Shown: positions 43,817-53,270 of the stretch, piece after piece | Layout: each line of letters begins with the position of its first letter | Position numbering within the stretch: the stretch's first letter is position 1 | Origin: Pseudoalteromonas prydzensis | GTDB taxonomy: Bacteria; Pseudomonadota; Gammaproteobacteria; Enterobacterales; Alteromonadaceae | DNA length: 64,000 nucleotides | Assembly (NCBI RefSeq): GCF_001661495.1 | Contig: NZ_BDDT01000001.1 | Span: 682,001-746,000 of the forward strand | Direction: 5' to 3' | Notes under the pieces: generated by a model | Told to the model about the DNA's origin: nothing | Database searches by the model: none | The model's input: only the letters and a program-made list of their open reading frames with translations | Translations under genes and position numbers: made by a program

Positions 43817-45736
43817 TTACTTGTCGTCTTTCACTTCTTCGAACTCTGCATCTACAACATCATCATCTTGCTTAGTAGACTGTTGCTGTTGTGCATCTCC
43901 TTCGCCACCAGCTTGTTGAGCTTTAGCTTGTGCAATTTCCATCAATTTTTGTGATTTTTCAGCAAGAGCTTGAGTTTTAGCTTCAATCTCTTCTTTGTTG
44001 TCACTCTTAATGGCTGCTTCTAAATCTACAACAGCAGCTTCAATCGCTTCTTTATCTTCGCTTGGTAGTGCATCGCCAGCTTCTTCAACTTGCTTGCGCG
44101 TACCGTGAACTAATGCATCTGCTTGGTTACGAGCAGCAACTAGCTCTTCGAACTTTTTATCATCCTCTGCGTGCGCTTCAGCATCACGAACCATTTTTTC
44201 AACTTCTTCATCGCTTAAGCCTGAAGATGCTTGAATCGTGATTTTTTGCTCTTTACCTGTATCTTTATCTTTTGCAGATACATGTAAGATACCATCCGCG
44301 TCCACATCAAAAGTAACTTCGATTTGTGGTGTACCACGTTGTGCAGGACGAATACCTTCTAGGTTAAATTGACCCAGAGATTTATTGTCGCTAGCACGTT
44401 TACGCTCACCTTGTAATACGTGAATCGTTACTGCAGCTTGGTTATCTTCCGCTGTTGAGAATGTTTGCGATTTCTTAGTAGGGATCGTGGTGTTTTTCTC
44501 AATTAACGCTGTCATTACTTGACCCATTGTCTCAATACCTAGAGATAATGGCGAAACGTCTAGTAATAGTACATCTTTAACGTCACCTGCAAGTACACCA
44601 CCTTGGATCGCCGCACCTACTGCAACAGCTTCATCAGGGTTAACGTCCTTACGTGGCTCTTTACCAAAGAACTCAGATACTGTTTTTTGCACTAGTGGCA
44701 TACGTGTCTGACCACCAACAAGGATAATGTCGTTGATGTCACTTACTGATAGGTCAGCATCAGCTAGCGCACGTTTAAGTGGCTCAATTGACTTAAGTAC
44801 TAAGTCTTCAACAAGTGATTCAAGCTTCGCACGTGTTAGTTTCACGTTCATGTGCTTAGGACCTGTTGCATCAGCTGTTACATACGGAAGATTTACTTCT
44901 GTAGATTGTGCTGATGAAAGTTCAATTTTTGCTTTTTCTGCAGCTTCTTTTACACGTTGCATTGCAAGTGGATCAGTTTTTAAATCTAAACCTTGATCTT
45001 TCTTGAATTCAGCTACTAAGTAGTTGATAACGCGGTTATCGAAATCTTCACCACCTAAGTGAGTGTCACCGTTTGTCGCAAGTACTTCAAATGTGTGCTC
45101 GCCTTCAACTTCATCAATCTCAATGATTGATAAATCGAAAGTACCGCCACCTAAGTCATATACTGCAACGATGTTTTCGCCTTTGTTTTTGTCCATGCCG
45201 TAAGCAAGAGCAGCAGCTGTCGGCTCATTGATAATACGCTTAACTTCAAGACCCGCGATACGACCAGCATCTTTCGTTGCTTGACGTTGTGAATCATTAA
45301 AGTATGCAGGAACAGTGATAACCGCTTCAGTTACTGCTTCACCTAAGAAGTCTTCAGCAGTTTTCTTCATTTTCTTCAATACTTCGGCTGAAATCTGTGG
45401 TGCAGCGCGTTTTTCGCCGCCCGCTTCAACCCATGCATCGCCATTATCAGCTTTGATAATTTTAAAAGGCATGATGCCGATATCGCGTTGTACTTCTTCG
45501 TCTTCAAAACGACGACCAATTAGGCGCTTAATCGCAAATAATGTATTGGTTGGGTTTGTCACTGCTTGACGCTTTGCAGGTTGACCAACTAATGTTTCAC
45601 CATCTTGCGTATACGCAATGATTGATGGTGTAGTGCGATCGCCTTCCGCGTTTTCAATTACGCGGGCTTTACCGCCATCTAGTACTGCAACACAAGAGTT
45701 AGTAGTACCTAAATCAATTCCAATAATTCTACCCAT
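43817..45736 (-). CDS. dnaK: Chaperone protein DnaK (Hsp70)
   Basis: A 639-residue Hsp70 with all landmarks: [12 protein letters not shown] (about 4-15), [27 protein letters not shown], linker [16 protein letters not shown], the substrate-binding domain, and the helical lid. The C-terminal tail is [28 protein letters not shown], the normal bacterial end. It binds exposed hydrophobic segments with DnaJ and GrpE. A sigma-32-type promoter lies upstream. grpE is not in this window. Confidence 0.98.
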   Translation of the reverse strand: MGRIIGIDLGTTNSCVAVLDGGKARVIENAEGDRTTPSIIAYTQDGETLVGQPAKRQAVTNPTNTLFAIKRLIGRRFEDEEVQRDIGIMPFKIIKADNGDAWVEAGGEKRAAPQISAEVLKKMKKTAEDFLGEAVTEAVITVPAYFNDSQRQATKDAGRIAGLEVKRIINEPTAAALAYGMDKNKGENIVAVYDLGGGTFDLSIIEIDEVEGEHTFEVLATNGDTHLGGEDFDNRVINYLVAEFKKDQGLDLKTDPLAMQRVKEAAEKAKIELSSAQSTEVNLPYVTADATGPKHMNVKLTRAKLESLVEDLVLKSIEPLKRALADADLSVSDINDIILVGGQTRMPLVQKTVSEFFGKEPRKDVNPDEAVAVGAAIQGGVLAGDVKDVLLLDVSPLSLGIETMGQVMTALIEKNTTIPTKKSQTFSTAEDNQAAVTIHVLQGERKRASDNKSLGQFNLEGIRPAQRGTPQIEVTFDVDADGILHVSAKDKDTGKEQKITIQASSGLSDEEVEKMVRDAEAHAEDDKKFEELVAARNQADALVHGTRKQVEEAGDALPSEDKEAIEAAVVDLEAAIKSDNKEEIEAKTQALAEKSQKLMEIAQAKAQQAGGEGDAQQQQSTKQDDDVVDAEFEEVKDDK

Positions 45737-45782
45737 GAAACTTCTCCAACTTCAAAATTCGTTAATACATTCGATGACTAGT

Positions 45783-45811
45783 AAATAGGGATGCGCCAAA
45801 CTTAATTCAAC
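45783..45811 (-). promoter_or_regulatory. Sigma-32 (heat-shock) promoter of dnaK
   Basis: On the minus strand GTTGAA is followed, after 15 bases, by CCCTATTT, matching the sigma-32 pattern (CTTGAA then CCCCATNT). It lies 47-75 bases before the dnaK start. Confidence 0.7.
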
Positions 45812-45982
45812 TGTAAAAATGAAAAAAAAGTGATTTTTTGTAATTTATTTTACAAAAAGCCTGAATAAGTGTCTGTAATGGTGTTTTTTACAGCAACCAT
45901 CCCGCTTTTAACAACTGGTCTGACTAGTTTTTATGTGCTATAAAATTAACAACAAATAAAAAACACCTTAATAAGGATCATC

Positions 45983-46798
45983 ATGCACTTTGATCAATTG
46001 CTGCAACAAGCGGCACTTATTGGCAAGTTACCATTGCCTGAGCAAGCAACTGCAACCATGCAATTTCCAGCCAACTGGTGCCAAGGTCGAACAGCTTTTG
46101 GCGGTTTATCTGCTTCGCTACTTTATCAAGCAATGCGCCAACAAATAGAACCAAGCCGTCGTTTGCTTTCTATCAGTACCAACTTTGTCGGGCCTTTATT
46201 AGCAGATACTGATTTTTCACTGCACATTGAAATATTACGCGAAGGTAAAAGCAGTACTCAGGTATTGGCAAAAGCAGTGCAAAATAATCAGGTGAGTGTG
46301 GTTGTGCAAGCATGTTTTGCAAAATCTCGCGATTCAGCAATCAATGTACCCATTACAAAAGCAATGAGCCTGAAACCTGTTAATGAGCGTCACACTTTAC
46401 CATTTCAAGCTGGGGTAATGCCGGAGTTTTTTCAACATGTTGATTTATGCCCACAACAGGGCAGCATGCCGTTTACTGCCGCGCAAACATCACACTTAGG
46501 CGGCTGGATGAAATTAAAACAATCACCAGCGCAACTTAGTGAAGCCCATATCATTGCACTTACAGATGCTTGGCCACCAACGTTATTACAAATGTTTAGC
46601 CAACCGGCGCCTGCAAGTAGCATGTCATGGTATTTAGAATTTGTGCAAACACCTCAGTTGAGCGCTGGCGAGTGGCTTGGTTTTGAGGCAATAACTCACC
46701 ACTGCAAAGATGGCTACGGGTTAGAAGATGGCTGCATTTGGTCGCAATCTGGAGAATTACTGGCGCTTACTCGGCAAACAGTTGCCCTATTCGATTGA
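45983..46798 (+). CDS. TesB-like acyl-CoA thioesterase family protein
   Basis: A 271-residue double-hotdog protein. The N-terminal half has W-C-Q-G-R-T-A-F-G-G-L-S-A-S-L-L, the typical thioesterase-like entry with the G-R-x-x-x-G-G motif. The C-terminal half has A-L-T-D-A-W-P-P-T, including the Asp common in TesB-type enzymes, and a long W-L-G-F-E-A-I-T-H-H segment. These enzymes hydrolyse acyl-CoA esters; chain length is not evident. It is preceded by an A+T-rich 245-base gap shared with dnaK and is a single gene, overlapping the convergent binding-protein gene by 12 bases. Confidence 0.8.
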   Translation: MHFDQLLQQAALIGKLPLPEQATATMQFPANWCQGRTAFGGLSASLLYQAMRQQIEPSRRLLSISTNFVGPLLADTDFSLHIEILREGKSSTQVLAKAVQNNQVSVVVQACFAKSRDSAINVPITKAMSLKPVNERHTLPFQAGVMPEFFQHVDLCPQQGSMPFTAAQTSHLGGWMKLKQSPAQLSEAHIIALTDAWPPTLLQMFSQPAPASSMSWYLEFVQTPQLSAGEWLGFEAITHHCKDGYGLEDGCIWSQSGELLALTRQTVALFD

Positions 46799-47563
46799 GT
46801 TTGGGGTAACAAGCTGAGTATATTCACTACCATCAAAGGCCATAATTTTACTGTATTCGCCATTTTCAATGATATGGGCAAGCCCCATATCAAAAATCTC
46901 TTGTAGCACTTTACTGGTAAAATAAGCCGGACGAGGTGCTTCAGGAAATATTGGGTGAATTGTGATAGGTTGAATTGGATGGGTTGCTTTGTATTGCTGT
47001 AAATAATATAAAAATACCCGCTTTTCCAATACGACCACATCAACCCACTCTTTCATTAACTGATCAACTTGAGCTGCTTGATAAACCACTTCTTCATAAG
47101 AGCGTAATTTAGTCGTTAATGCTTTAAATGGCGCAGGCAGAAATTCGGTGGCATTTTGAAAAGCAACCACACTCTTGCCAGAAAGGTCATACACGCTATT
47201 AATTTTAAAATTATTCTTCTTTAAACTAATAGCCACGTTTTGATAAGCCAATAAACTCTGACTTGAATAAATCGCAGAATTAGTTGCTCCGGCATAATTC
47301 ATTGCAATATCAACACTCATTTGTTCCAGCGACTGCCCTGCTCGCTTATTGGACATATAAATGATATCCAAATTAGTGACACCTTGATCTTTAAACGCTG
47401 ATTTTAAAATCTGCAATTGTAAACCAGTGTCGTCGTCGCTAAATACATAAGGTGGCAAAGATGGGCTAACAGCAACAGTGATTCTATCGCTGGGCTTAGG
47501 CGCGGTTAAGCTCATGACAAGCCCACTATATAATATTAAATAAATCGCTATAAAATACTTCAT
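46787..47563 (-). CDS. Periplasmic solute-binding-like protein (SBP_bac_3 type), orphan
   Basis: A 258-residue exported protein with signal peptide (M-K-Y-F-I-A-I-Y-L-I-L-Y-S-G-L-V-M-S) and a type II periplasmic-binding pattern: I-T-V-A-V-S-P-S-L-P-P-Y-V-F-S-D-D-D-T-G, V-D-I-A-M-N-Y-A, Y-D-L-S-G-K-S-V-V-A-F-Q-N-A and V-D-V-V-V-L-E-K-R. The opening P-P-Y-V-F-x-x-x-x-x-G resembles amino-acid-binding proteins. No transporter gene is adjacent, so it may be an orphan receptor. It shares its upstream region with pqiA, where a 12-base palindrome (47622-47633) lies. Ligand unknown. Confidence 0.7.
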   Translation of the reverse strand: MKYFIAIYLILYSGLVMSLTAPKPSDRITVAVSPSLPPYVFSDDDTGLQLQILKSAFKDQGVTNLDIIYMSNKRAGQSLEQMSVDIAMNYAGATNSAIYSSQSLLAYQNVAISLKKNNFKINSVYDLSGKSVVAFQNATEFLPAPFKALTTKLRSYEEVVYQAAQVDQLMKEWVDVVVLEKRVFLYYLQQYKATHPIQPITIHPIFPEAPRPAYFTSKVLQEIFDMGLAHIIENGEYSKIMAFDGSEYTQLVTPNSIE

Positions 47564-47621
47564 TTAATCTCTCTGAATCTATGCTTTTTGCTAATTATAA
47601 ATTGCATAACAACATTCTTAA

Positions 47622-47633
47622 TAGACTAGTCTA
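47622..47633. repeat. 12-base palindrome between divergent genes
   Basis: TAGACTAGTCTA is a perfect palindrome in the 137-base gap between the divergent binding-protein and pqiA starts, 59-70 bases from the former and 68-79 from the latter. It could be an operator, but no regulator family is indicated. Confidence 0.35.
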
Positions 47634-47700
47634 GTTAATCCAATCTCGCATTTGTATTTAGCCCTTAATTAATGCAAACTTGGATTAAATTACTTCTTTC

Positions 47701-48954
47701 ATGGCGACTAATTTGCAAACTGCTTGCCCTAATTGTGACCTTATAATCGACATTCCACGCATCGTTGCAAAACAAATGGCTGTCTGCCCACATTGCCACA
47801 GTAAACTATGCGCAGCAAATGTAAATTATGATAGTCGTATTGTAGCGCTTAGCCTCAGTGCTCTTCTGATGCTGCTAAGTAGTATGTTTTACCCATTTAT
47901 TTCATTTAGCAGTAATGGCATAACACAGACTATTACCTTACCCGATGCGGCAAGAATTTTATTTAACTACGACAGTGATTTATTAGGCCTATTTATCGAT
48001 GTCAGCATCATTGGCTTACCCATGATGTTGCTCGCAATTCTTATTCCATTGCATTTAGGGGTATTAAAAGTATTACCTAACGTAATTTCCAGACGCTTAC
48101 TTAAGTTTACCTTAGCGTTGGAGCCGTGGATCATGTCTGAGATATTTCTTATTGGTGTGTTGGTCAGTATGGTTAAAATAATGTCACTGGCGGAGATTAG
48201 CTTTGGCGTTAGCTTTTGGGCGTATGTCGCGTTTGTACTACTTTATATTGGCGCGTTAGCTCATTTAAATAGAGCACGGTTATGGGAGCAAATACAGCCA
48301 CAAGCTAAAATAGCAGCAGAAAAACTATCACACCGCGCCATAGATAATGATATTCGTGCCTGTCATGTGTGCCATCAACTTAGTGAAGGCGAGTATTGCT
48401 CGCGCTGTAATAGTAAAACCCATCTCCGTAATCCTCACAGTGTACAAAAGGCCGCAGCTTGGTTGTTAACATCAATTGCCTGTTATATTCCTGCCAATCT
48501 ATTCCCAATCATGTACACCACAAGTTTAGGGGATGAATCTCCGTCAACATTAATCGGTGGCGTCATTATCTTATGGCAAGCAGGTTCATATCCAATTGCG
48601 GTGATTATTTTTCTAGCCAGTGTGGTGGTTCCTTTAGCAAAAGCGCTCATTTTAAGTTTTTTATGTTTCTTGGTCAGCAAACCGGCCAATAGCCAAACAA
48701 AGGGCTATACCAAAGTGTATCAATTAACTGAATTTATTGGTAAATGGTCCATGATTGATGTATTTGTTGTCGCAATTCTAGTAGCCTTAGTACAATTAGG
48801 AAACTTAATGTCAGTGACTCCTGGCTTAGGCACTGTATTTTTTACTATCATGGTGATCTGTCAAATGTTGGCAGCCCACGCGTTTGATCCTCGATTATTA
48901 TGGGATTCGCCAAGCAATGATAAAAAGCATAAATTAGAGAAACAGCATGAGTGA
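47701..48954 (+). CDS. pqiA: Intermembrane transport protein PqiA
   Basis: A 417-residue inner-membrane protein with two PqiA modules. Each has a zinc-ribbon-like cysteine set (C-P-N-C at 9-12 with C-P-H-C at 29-32; C-H-V-C and C-S-R-C near 221-236) followed by four membrane helices. Together with PqiB and PqiC it forms the Pqi lipid-trafficking system that supports envelope integrity. Its stop overlaps pqiB by 8 bases. No strong ribosome site is seen before ATG 47701. In E. coli pqiABC is induced by paraquat through SoxS; no such site is evident here. Confidence 0.93.
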   Translation: MATNLQTACPNCDLIIDIPRIVAKQMAVCPHCHSKLCAANVNYDSRIVALSLSALLMLLSSMFYPFISFSSNGITQTITLPDAARILFNYDSDLLGLFIDVSIIGLPMMLLAILIPLHLGVLKVLPNVISRRLLKFTLALEPWIMSEIFLIGVLVSMVKIMSLAEISFGVSFWAYVAFVLLYIGALAHLNRARLWEQIQPQAKIAAEKLSHRAIDNDIRACHVCHQLSEGEYCSRCNSKTHLRNPHSVQKAAAWLLTSIACYIPANLFPIMYTTSLGDESPSTLIGGVIILWQAGSYPIAVIIFLASVVVPLAKALILSFLCFLVSKPANSQTKGYTKVYQLTEFIGKWSMIDVFVVAILVALVQLGNLMSVTPGLGTVFFTIMVICQMLAAHAFDPRLLWDSPSNDKKHKLEKQHE

Positions 48955-50602
48955 AACCGCTAATATAAAAAAAGAACCAATTATTTCAGCTATTTGGATA
49001 ATACCCGTAATAGCTTTATTAGTTGGTGCGTGGATGCTTTATCAATATCAAGCAAATAAAGGCGCCACTATTTATATTTCAATGCCTCATGCTGAAGGGA
49101 TAGTGGCAGGAAAAACAGAGATCAAAGTGCGCAGCGTGAAAATAGGCCAAATCGATCATGTGCGCCTTTCTGATACAAAAAACAGTGTTATTGCCCGCGC
49201 CCAAATCGACAAACATTATGATGGATTACTGACCGAAGATGCCAATATCTGGGTTGTGAAACCGCGTATTGATGAAACCGGGATCAGTGGTATGAGTACC
49301 TTACTTTCTGGGGTGTATTTAGAGTTTGCTCCGGGTGAAAGTACAAAAACCAAAGAACACTTTGAATTACAAGAAGAGCCTGCATTAATTGGTAAAGATG
49401 TAAAAGGCGGCCGTTTTACCTTACTTAGTTACGATGCAGAAGTAATGGATGTAGGCACAGGTATCTTTTTTAAAAATTATAAAATTGGTCAAGTTGAGAC
49501 GGCGACTTTTGATTGGCAAAACCAAGCGATGAAGTACGGTATTTTCGTCAACGAACCTTATCAAAACCTGATCACTTTAAATTCTATTTTTTGGGTCAAT
49601 TCAGGTGTTGAGATTGATTTATCGGCCGATGGTATTAATGTCAAAACAGGATCTATAAGTAGACTATTGAAAGGAGGTATATCTGTTGCGTTGCCTGATC
49701 AGCAATCACCTGGCGAGTATGCCCAAGAAGGTCATAACTTTTCTCTAAGTAATAGTTACAAAGATGCCTTAGAGGAGCGCTTTTATGACTTTGATTATTA
49801 TTTAATTGAGTTTGAGCAGTCTATTCGAGGCTTGCGCGCTGGCGCACCGGTCGAATATCGCGGCATGCGAGTAGGCACGGTAGTTGAAGCCCCTGCAAAT
49901 GTGATCATCGATGGCATGCCAGCCCACTTTAGAACAGATAACACCGCTGTGCCTGCGCTAATAAAAATCGAATATGGTCGTATTTATCATGACAGTGCAT
50001 CAGCCAAAAAGTTTTGGCAAAGCAGCGTAGATGGTTGGATCAAAAATGGTTTACGTGCTTCTTTAAAACCGGGCAATTTACTCACCGGCGCTGTGTACGT
50101 TGATTTTGATATCTACCACGATGCACCTAGTGCTCAATTAACAACGCTCTCGCAATACCAAGTGTTCCCGAGTATTTCCAGTGGCATCACGGTATTAGCT
50201 GATCAAGTTTCAGATGTATTAAATAAAGTAAATAATTTAAAAATTGAAGACAGTTTAGCGCAAATTGAATCCGCATTTGCTGATTACCAATCGCTAGCAA
50301 ATGAAATGCGCACATTATTAAATAAACAAGATACCCAAGATTTACCGGGTGATATTAACCGTAATTTTGCTGAAATGACTAAAAGTATGCAGCAATTTGA
50401 TGTGACAATGAAACAATTTGAAAAAACCATGGCCAGTTACCAACAAGGTTCTTCATTTCATCAGCAGCTACAACAAACGCTGTCAGAATTTAAGCGCTTG
50501 AGTGAAGAGTTGCAACCGCTTACTCGCGGTTTAAATGAACAACCGAATATGTTTATTTTTGATAAATCATTGCCTAGCGATCCAACTCCGAGGAAACAAT
50601 AA
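48947..50602 (+). CDS. pqiB: MCE-domain protein PqiB
   Basis: A 551-residue membrane-anchored MCE protein. One N-terminal helix (about 13-33) is followed by three MCE (MlaD) domains, visible as G-I-V-A-G-K-T-E-I-K-V-R-S-V-K-I-G-Q (about 49-66), a second one with D-V-G-T-G-I-F-F-K-N-Y-K-I-G-Q, and a third with L-R-A-G-A-P-V-E-Y-R-G-M-R-V-G-T-V. A C-terminal helical/coiled-coil region (about 420-535) follows. In E. coli PqiB forms a hexameric tube spanning the periplasm for lipid transport. It overlaps pqiA by 8 bases and pqiC by 1 base, so the three are co-translated. Confidence 0.95.
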   Translation: MSETANIKKEPIISAIWIIPVIALLVGAWMLYQYQANKGATIYISMPHAEGIVAGKTEIKVRSVKIGQIDHVRLSDTKNSVIARAQIDKHYDGLLTEDANIWVVKPRIDETGISGMSTLLSGVYLEFAPGESTKTKEHFELQEEPALIGKDVKGGRFTLLSYDAEVMDVGTGIFFKNYKIGQVETATFDWQNQAMKYGIFVNEPYQNLITLNSIFWVNSGVEIDLSADGINVKTGSISRLLKGGISVALPDQQSPGEYAQEGHNFSLSNSYKDALEERFYDFDYYLIEFEQSIRGLRAGAPVEYRGMRVGTVVEAPANVIIDGMPAHFRTDNTAVPALIKIEYGRIYHDSASAKKFWQSSVDGWIKNGLRASLKPGNLLTGAVYVDFDIYHDAPSAQLTTLSQYQVFPSISSGITVLADQVSDVLNKVNNLKIEDSLAQIESAFADYQSLANEMRTLLNKQDTQDLPGDINRNFAEMTKSMQQFDVTMKQFEKTMASYQQGSSFHQQLQQTLSEFKRLSEELQPLTRGLNEQPNMFIFDKSLPSDPTPRKQ

Positions 50603-51225
50603 TGCGCACGCTATTACGACCACAATTTTTTGCTGTTATCGGGGTGCTATTGTTATCTGGGTGTAGTCAGTCGCTTAATGCACCGGTTGAATATTATCAG
50701 TTTGAGCAAACCATAAAGCCAATGCAGCGCAGTTCAACTGACACAATAGCTCAATTACGCGTCACGACTGTCAGCCTGCGTGGTGCCTTGAATAATCGAG
50801 GTATCGCCATGAAACTAGACAACAACCAAGTTAACGCTGCAAATTATCATTTATGGAGTGAAGCCCCAGATCAAATGCTCACCGCCAGCGCACATCAAGC
50901 GCTCTTTACCGCTCTTGATAACTGGATGGTGGTGAAAGGTTTACCAGTTATTACCGACAAAGATCAGCAAAGTTATTATGAGCTGGAATATGAGCTGCAT
51001 CATTTTAATGGTGATAATCAAGGAAATGCGGATATTTCTGGGTTGTGGCGGCTGTATTACACGACTTTTGAGAAAGGCCGCTCATTAAAAGAAATTCATT
51101 ATTTTAGTGAGGTTAGCCCATTAATTGATGATGACTATGAAGGTCTTGTCGCAAGTTTAGAATTAAACTGGCAAACGATTAATAAACAAGTCGCAGCAAC
51201 TATCAGTGCCCTGAGTCACGAATAA
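50602..51225 (+). CDS. pqiC: Lipoprotein PqiC (ABC-type transport auxiliary)
   Basis: A 207-residue outer-membrane lipoprotein. The signal peptide ends in the lipobox L-L-S-G-C (Cys near residue 21). The rest matches the PqiC/DUF330 family, with P-V-E-Y-Y-Q-F and a Y-E-L-E-Y-E-L-H-H-F-N-G region that recurs in these proteins. In E. coli PqiC binds the distal end of the PqiB tube and links it to the outer membrane. The start overlaps the pqiB stop (1 base). Its end overlaps the convergent GNAT gene by 23 bases. Confidence 0.9.
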   Translation: MRTLLRPQFFAVIGVLLLSGCSQSLNAPVEYYQFEQTIKPMQRSSTDTIAQLRVTTVSLRGALNNRGIAMKLDNNQVNAANYHLWSEAPDQMLTASAHQALFTALDNWMVVKGLPVITDKDQQSYYELEYELHHFNGDNQGNADISGLWRLYYTTFEKGRSLKEIHYFSEVSPLIDDDYEGLVASLELNWQTINKQVAATISALSHE

Positions 51226-51700
51226 ACACCACCAAAGCAGTGCCATCTTTATTTAGCACTGCTTTGCCACAAACAGTAAAGCCCAGTTTATTTAATAACC
51301 CATGGGACACGCTATTATCCACATCAGCAATCGCAGCAATCTGTGGAAATTTACCTTCGTAAACACTTAATAATTTTGCAGCTGCTTCATAGGCAAACCC
51401 TTTCCCGGTATATTGCTCTAAAAATGCAAAACCAATATCTGGCACTGCTAATGCATCGCGTTGGAACAACCCCACCATACCCAAGGCATCACCGTGTTTA
51501 TTTGCCACAATATACGGCCCAAAGCCTTGTTGTTGATGACCATCAATAAATGCTTTTTGTATGTACTGCTCAGCTTGTTGCTCAGTGTAAATGCCTTTAT
51601 CAGCAATATAACGATAAAAACTAGGCTGATTTAATAAGCTTAAAATAAATGGCGCATCACTGAGCAGACCATGGCGAAGAACTAAACGTTGTGTATGCAT
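51203..51700 (-). CDS. GNAT N-acetyltransferase (RimJ/RimL type)
   Basis: A 165-residue GNAT protein of the ribosomal-protein-acetyltransferase-like class. It begins M-H-T-Q-R-L-V-L-R, typical of RimJ/RimL relatives. It has D-I-G-F-A-F-L-E-Q-Y-T-G-K-G-F-A-Y-E-A, which contains the acetyl-CoA binding pattern (Q/R-x-x-G-x-G/A), and N-S-V-S-H-G-L-L-N-K-L-G-F at the C-terminal part. It transfers acetyl groups to an amine acceptor that cannot be predicted. It is convergent with pqiC and 41 bases downstream of the Nudix gene. Confidence 0.88.
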   Translation of the reverse strand: MHTQRLVLRHGLLSDAPFILSLLNQPSFYRYIADKGIYTEQQAEQYIQKAFIDGHQQQGFGPYIVANKHGDALGMVGLFQRDALAVPDIGFAFLEQYTGKGFAYEAAAKLLSVYEGKFPQIAAIADVDNSVSHGLLNKLGFTVCGKAVLNKDGTALVVFIRDSGH

Positions 51701-51741
51701 ATTTCATTTTCCAGTGAATGACAGCGAGTGTTCAGGGCAAA

Positions 51742-52146
51742 TTAAAATGCAGCACTATCAACTGTACCGCTAAAGTTTAAACAAGCAGACACTCTATGTT
51801 GTTGAACCTTGGAAAGCTCTGACAATTTAAAATAACCCTGTGCTAAGTGCTCATCACTGAGCCTGATCACAGCATTTTCTAACAAACTGACTCTAAAAAT
51901 AAATGCATGGGAATTAAACGCCTTGTGGTAATAAATACCCGTTAAGTGTTCAATTTTCACCTCACAACCGAGTTCTTCTTGGCATTCGCGTATAAGTGCT
52001 TGGTGTACTGTTTCACCCATATCTAACGCGCCACCAGGTAATCCCCAACTTTGCTCACCATAACTTGCCTTTAACTGCAAAATCTCCCCGCTGGCATTGG
52101 TGATCACCGCATGGGCGCTGAGTCGATAAAAGTCTGTAAATGTCAT
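51742..52146 (-). CDS. Nudix hydrolase
   Basis: A 134-residue protein from ATG 52146, chosen over an upstream ATG at 52194 because GGGAG lies about 7 bases before it. The Nudix box is complete: G-G-A-L-D-M-G-E-T-V-H-Q-A-L-I-R-E-C-Q-E-E-L-G (G-x5-E-x7-R-E-x2-E-E-x-G). These enzymes hydrolyse nucleoside diphosphate derivatives or oxidised nucleotides; the substrate is not evident. It follows the MDR gene on the same strand after a terminator-like hairpin. Confidence 0.88.
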   Translation of the reverse strand: MTFTDFYRLSAHAVITNASGEILQLKASYGEQSWGLPGGALDMGETVHQALIRECQEELGCEVKIEHLTGIYYHKAFNSHAFIFRVSLLENAVIRLSDEHLAQGYFKLSELSKVQQHRVSACLNFSGTVDSAAF

Positions 52147-52179
52147 ATTTACTCCCAAAGTTGATACCTTAAACAATAA

Positions 52180-52205
52180 CAAAAAGCCCCGCAATTGCGA
52201 GGCTT
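52180..52205 (-). terminator. Rho-independent terminator of the MDR gene
   Basis: On the minus strand AAGCCTCGCAATTGCGGGGCTT forms an imperfect 11-pair stem followed by TTTTTGTT. It lies 23 bases past the MDR stop and 34 bases upstream of the Nudix start. Confidence 0.7.
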
Positions 52206-52227
52206 AATATTGTTGGACTATAAATCA

Positions 52228-53253
52228 CTAAATATGGCTAACTTTCACTACCTGCTTACCAGTAAAGCCACCTGCAACTTGCTTATTAAGCGCCTGTGAA
52301 ATACTGCTGGCGTTAAATTCAACGTCAGTGATCTGCGGGATCTTAATAGTGCCACTGGCTAAATTATCGAGTAACAAATTGCCCATAAAGCTCATTCGTT
52401 GCTGGGCGCATAAACTATTGGCAAGCCAAGCTCCACCTAATGACACAATACCTATATTAGGTGCACGTCTAAACATGAGTTCTTGCTCAAACATAGGCAA
52501 TGGGTTTAAGCAGGCAATACGACCACAAAAACGCATTAATTCAACATTGCGCACCGTGGTTTCCCCGCCAATAGAATCAAGTACGGCATCAAAACCTTGC
52601 GGTCCAAGTTCTTTACGGATTTTGTCGCTGAGTTTTTTATCGTTGTAATCAAATACCACGTCAGCGCCCAATTGCTTAACTAGCTTGTGGTTACGTTTAC
52701 TCGCAGTGGTAAATACTGTCGCGCCGCGTTGTTTTGCAAATTGGATGGCAAATTGGCCTACCGCTCCTGCGCCCGCTTCAATTAAAATCGAGTCGCCTTC
52801 GGTTAATTGCAGCTTATCAAGTGCTATTAATGCCGACATACCCGCACAGGGTAAAGTAGCAGCATCCTTTAAGCTCACGTCATCAGGCACCTGTGACACT
52901 GCAAAATTAGGCACTTTAGCGTATTGTGATAACACACCTTGTTCCCCAATATTGCCATGCCACATAACCCGCGCACCGACATTTGGAAATACACCTTTGC
53001 TTGCTTTTACAACCACACCCACAGCATCAAGGCCGAGTATGTGCGGGTATTGCCATTTACAAAAACCATGCTTTGCAAAACACGCATCAACTGGATTTAA
53101 TGCAACATACTCAACTTTGATCAGCAGCTCGTTGTCTACGACATCGGGCACCGCAAGTTCAAGCTCAGACAGATGTATCTGTTCATTTGGTTCAAGTAAC
53201 GCAATCGCACGCATTGTGGCGGGGATTGTTGATAAAAGATCAGTATGTGGCAT
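52228..53253 (-). CDS. MDR-family zinc-independent oxidoreductase (quinone-reductase-like)
   Basis: A 341-residue medium-chain dehydrogenase/reductase. The N-terminal GroES-like domain has N-P-V-D-A-C (about 53-58), G-L-D-A-V-G-V-V and G-A-R-V-M-W-H-G. The nucleotide-binding domain has I-E-A-G-A-G-A-V-G-Q-F-A-I-Q (A-G-x-G-x-V-G, about 158-171) and D-A-V-L-D-S-I-G-G. It lacks the structural-zinc Cys cluster of true alcohol dehydrogenases, which points to quinone reductase or enoyl reductase-like function using NADPH. It is downstream of the efflux operon, 17 bases after the outer-membrane component, so it may be read through with it. Confidence 0.85.
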   Translation of the reverse strand: MPHTDLLSTIPATMRAIALLEPNEQIHLSELELAVPDVVDNELLIKVEYVALNPVDACFAKHGFCKWQYPHILGLDAVGVVVKASKGVFPNVGARVMWHGNIGEQGVLSQYAKVPNFAVSQVPDDVSLKDAATLPCAGMSALIALDKLQLTEGDSILIEAGAGAVGQFAIQFAKQRGATVFTTASKRNHKLVKQLGADVVFDYNDKKLSDKIRKELGPQGFDAVLDSIGGETTVRNVELMRFCGRIACLNPLPMFEQELMFRRAPNIGIVSLGGAWLANSLCAQQRMSFMGNLLLDNLASGTIKIPQITDVEFNASSISQALNKQVAGGFTGKQVVKVSHI

Positions 53254-53270
53254 TAAAAACTCAACTTAGC

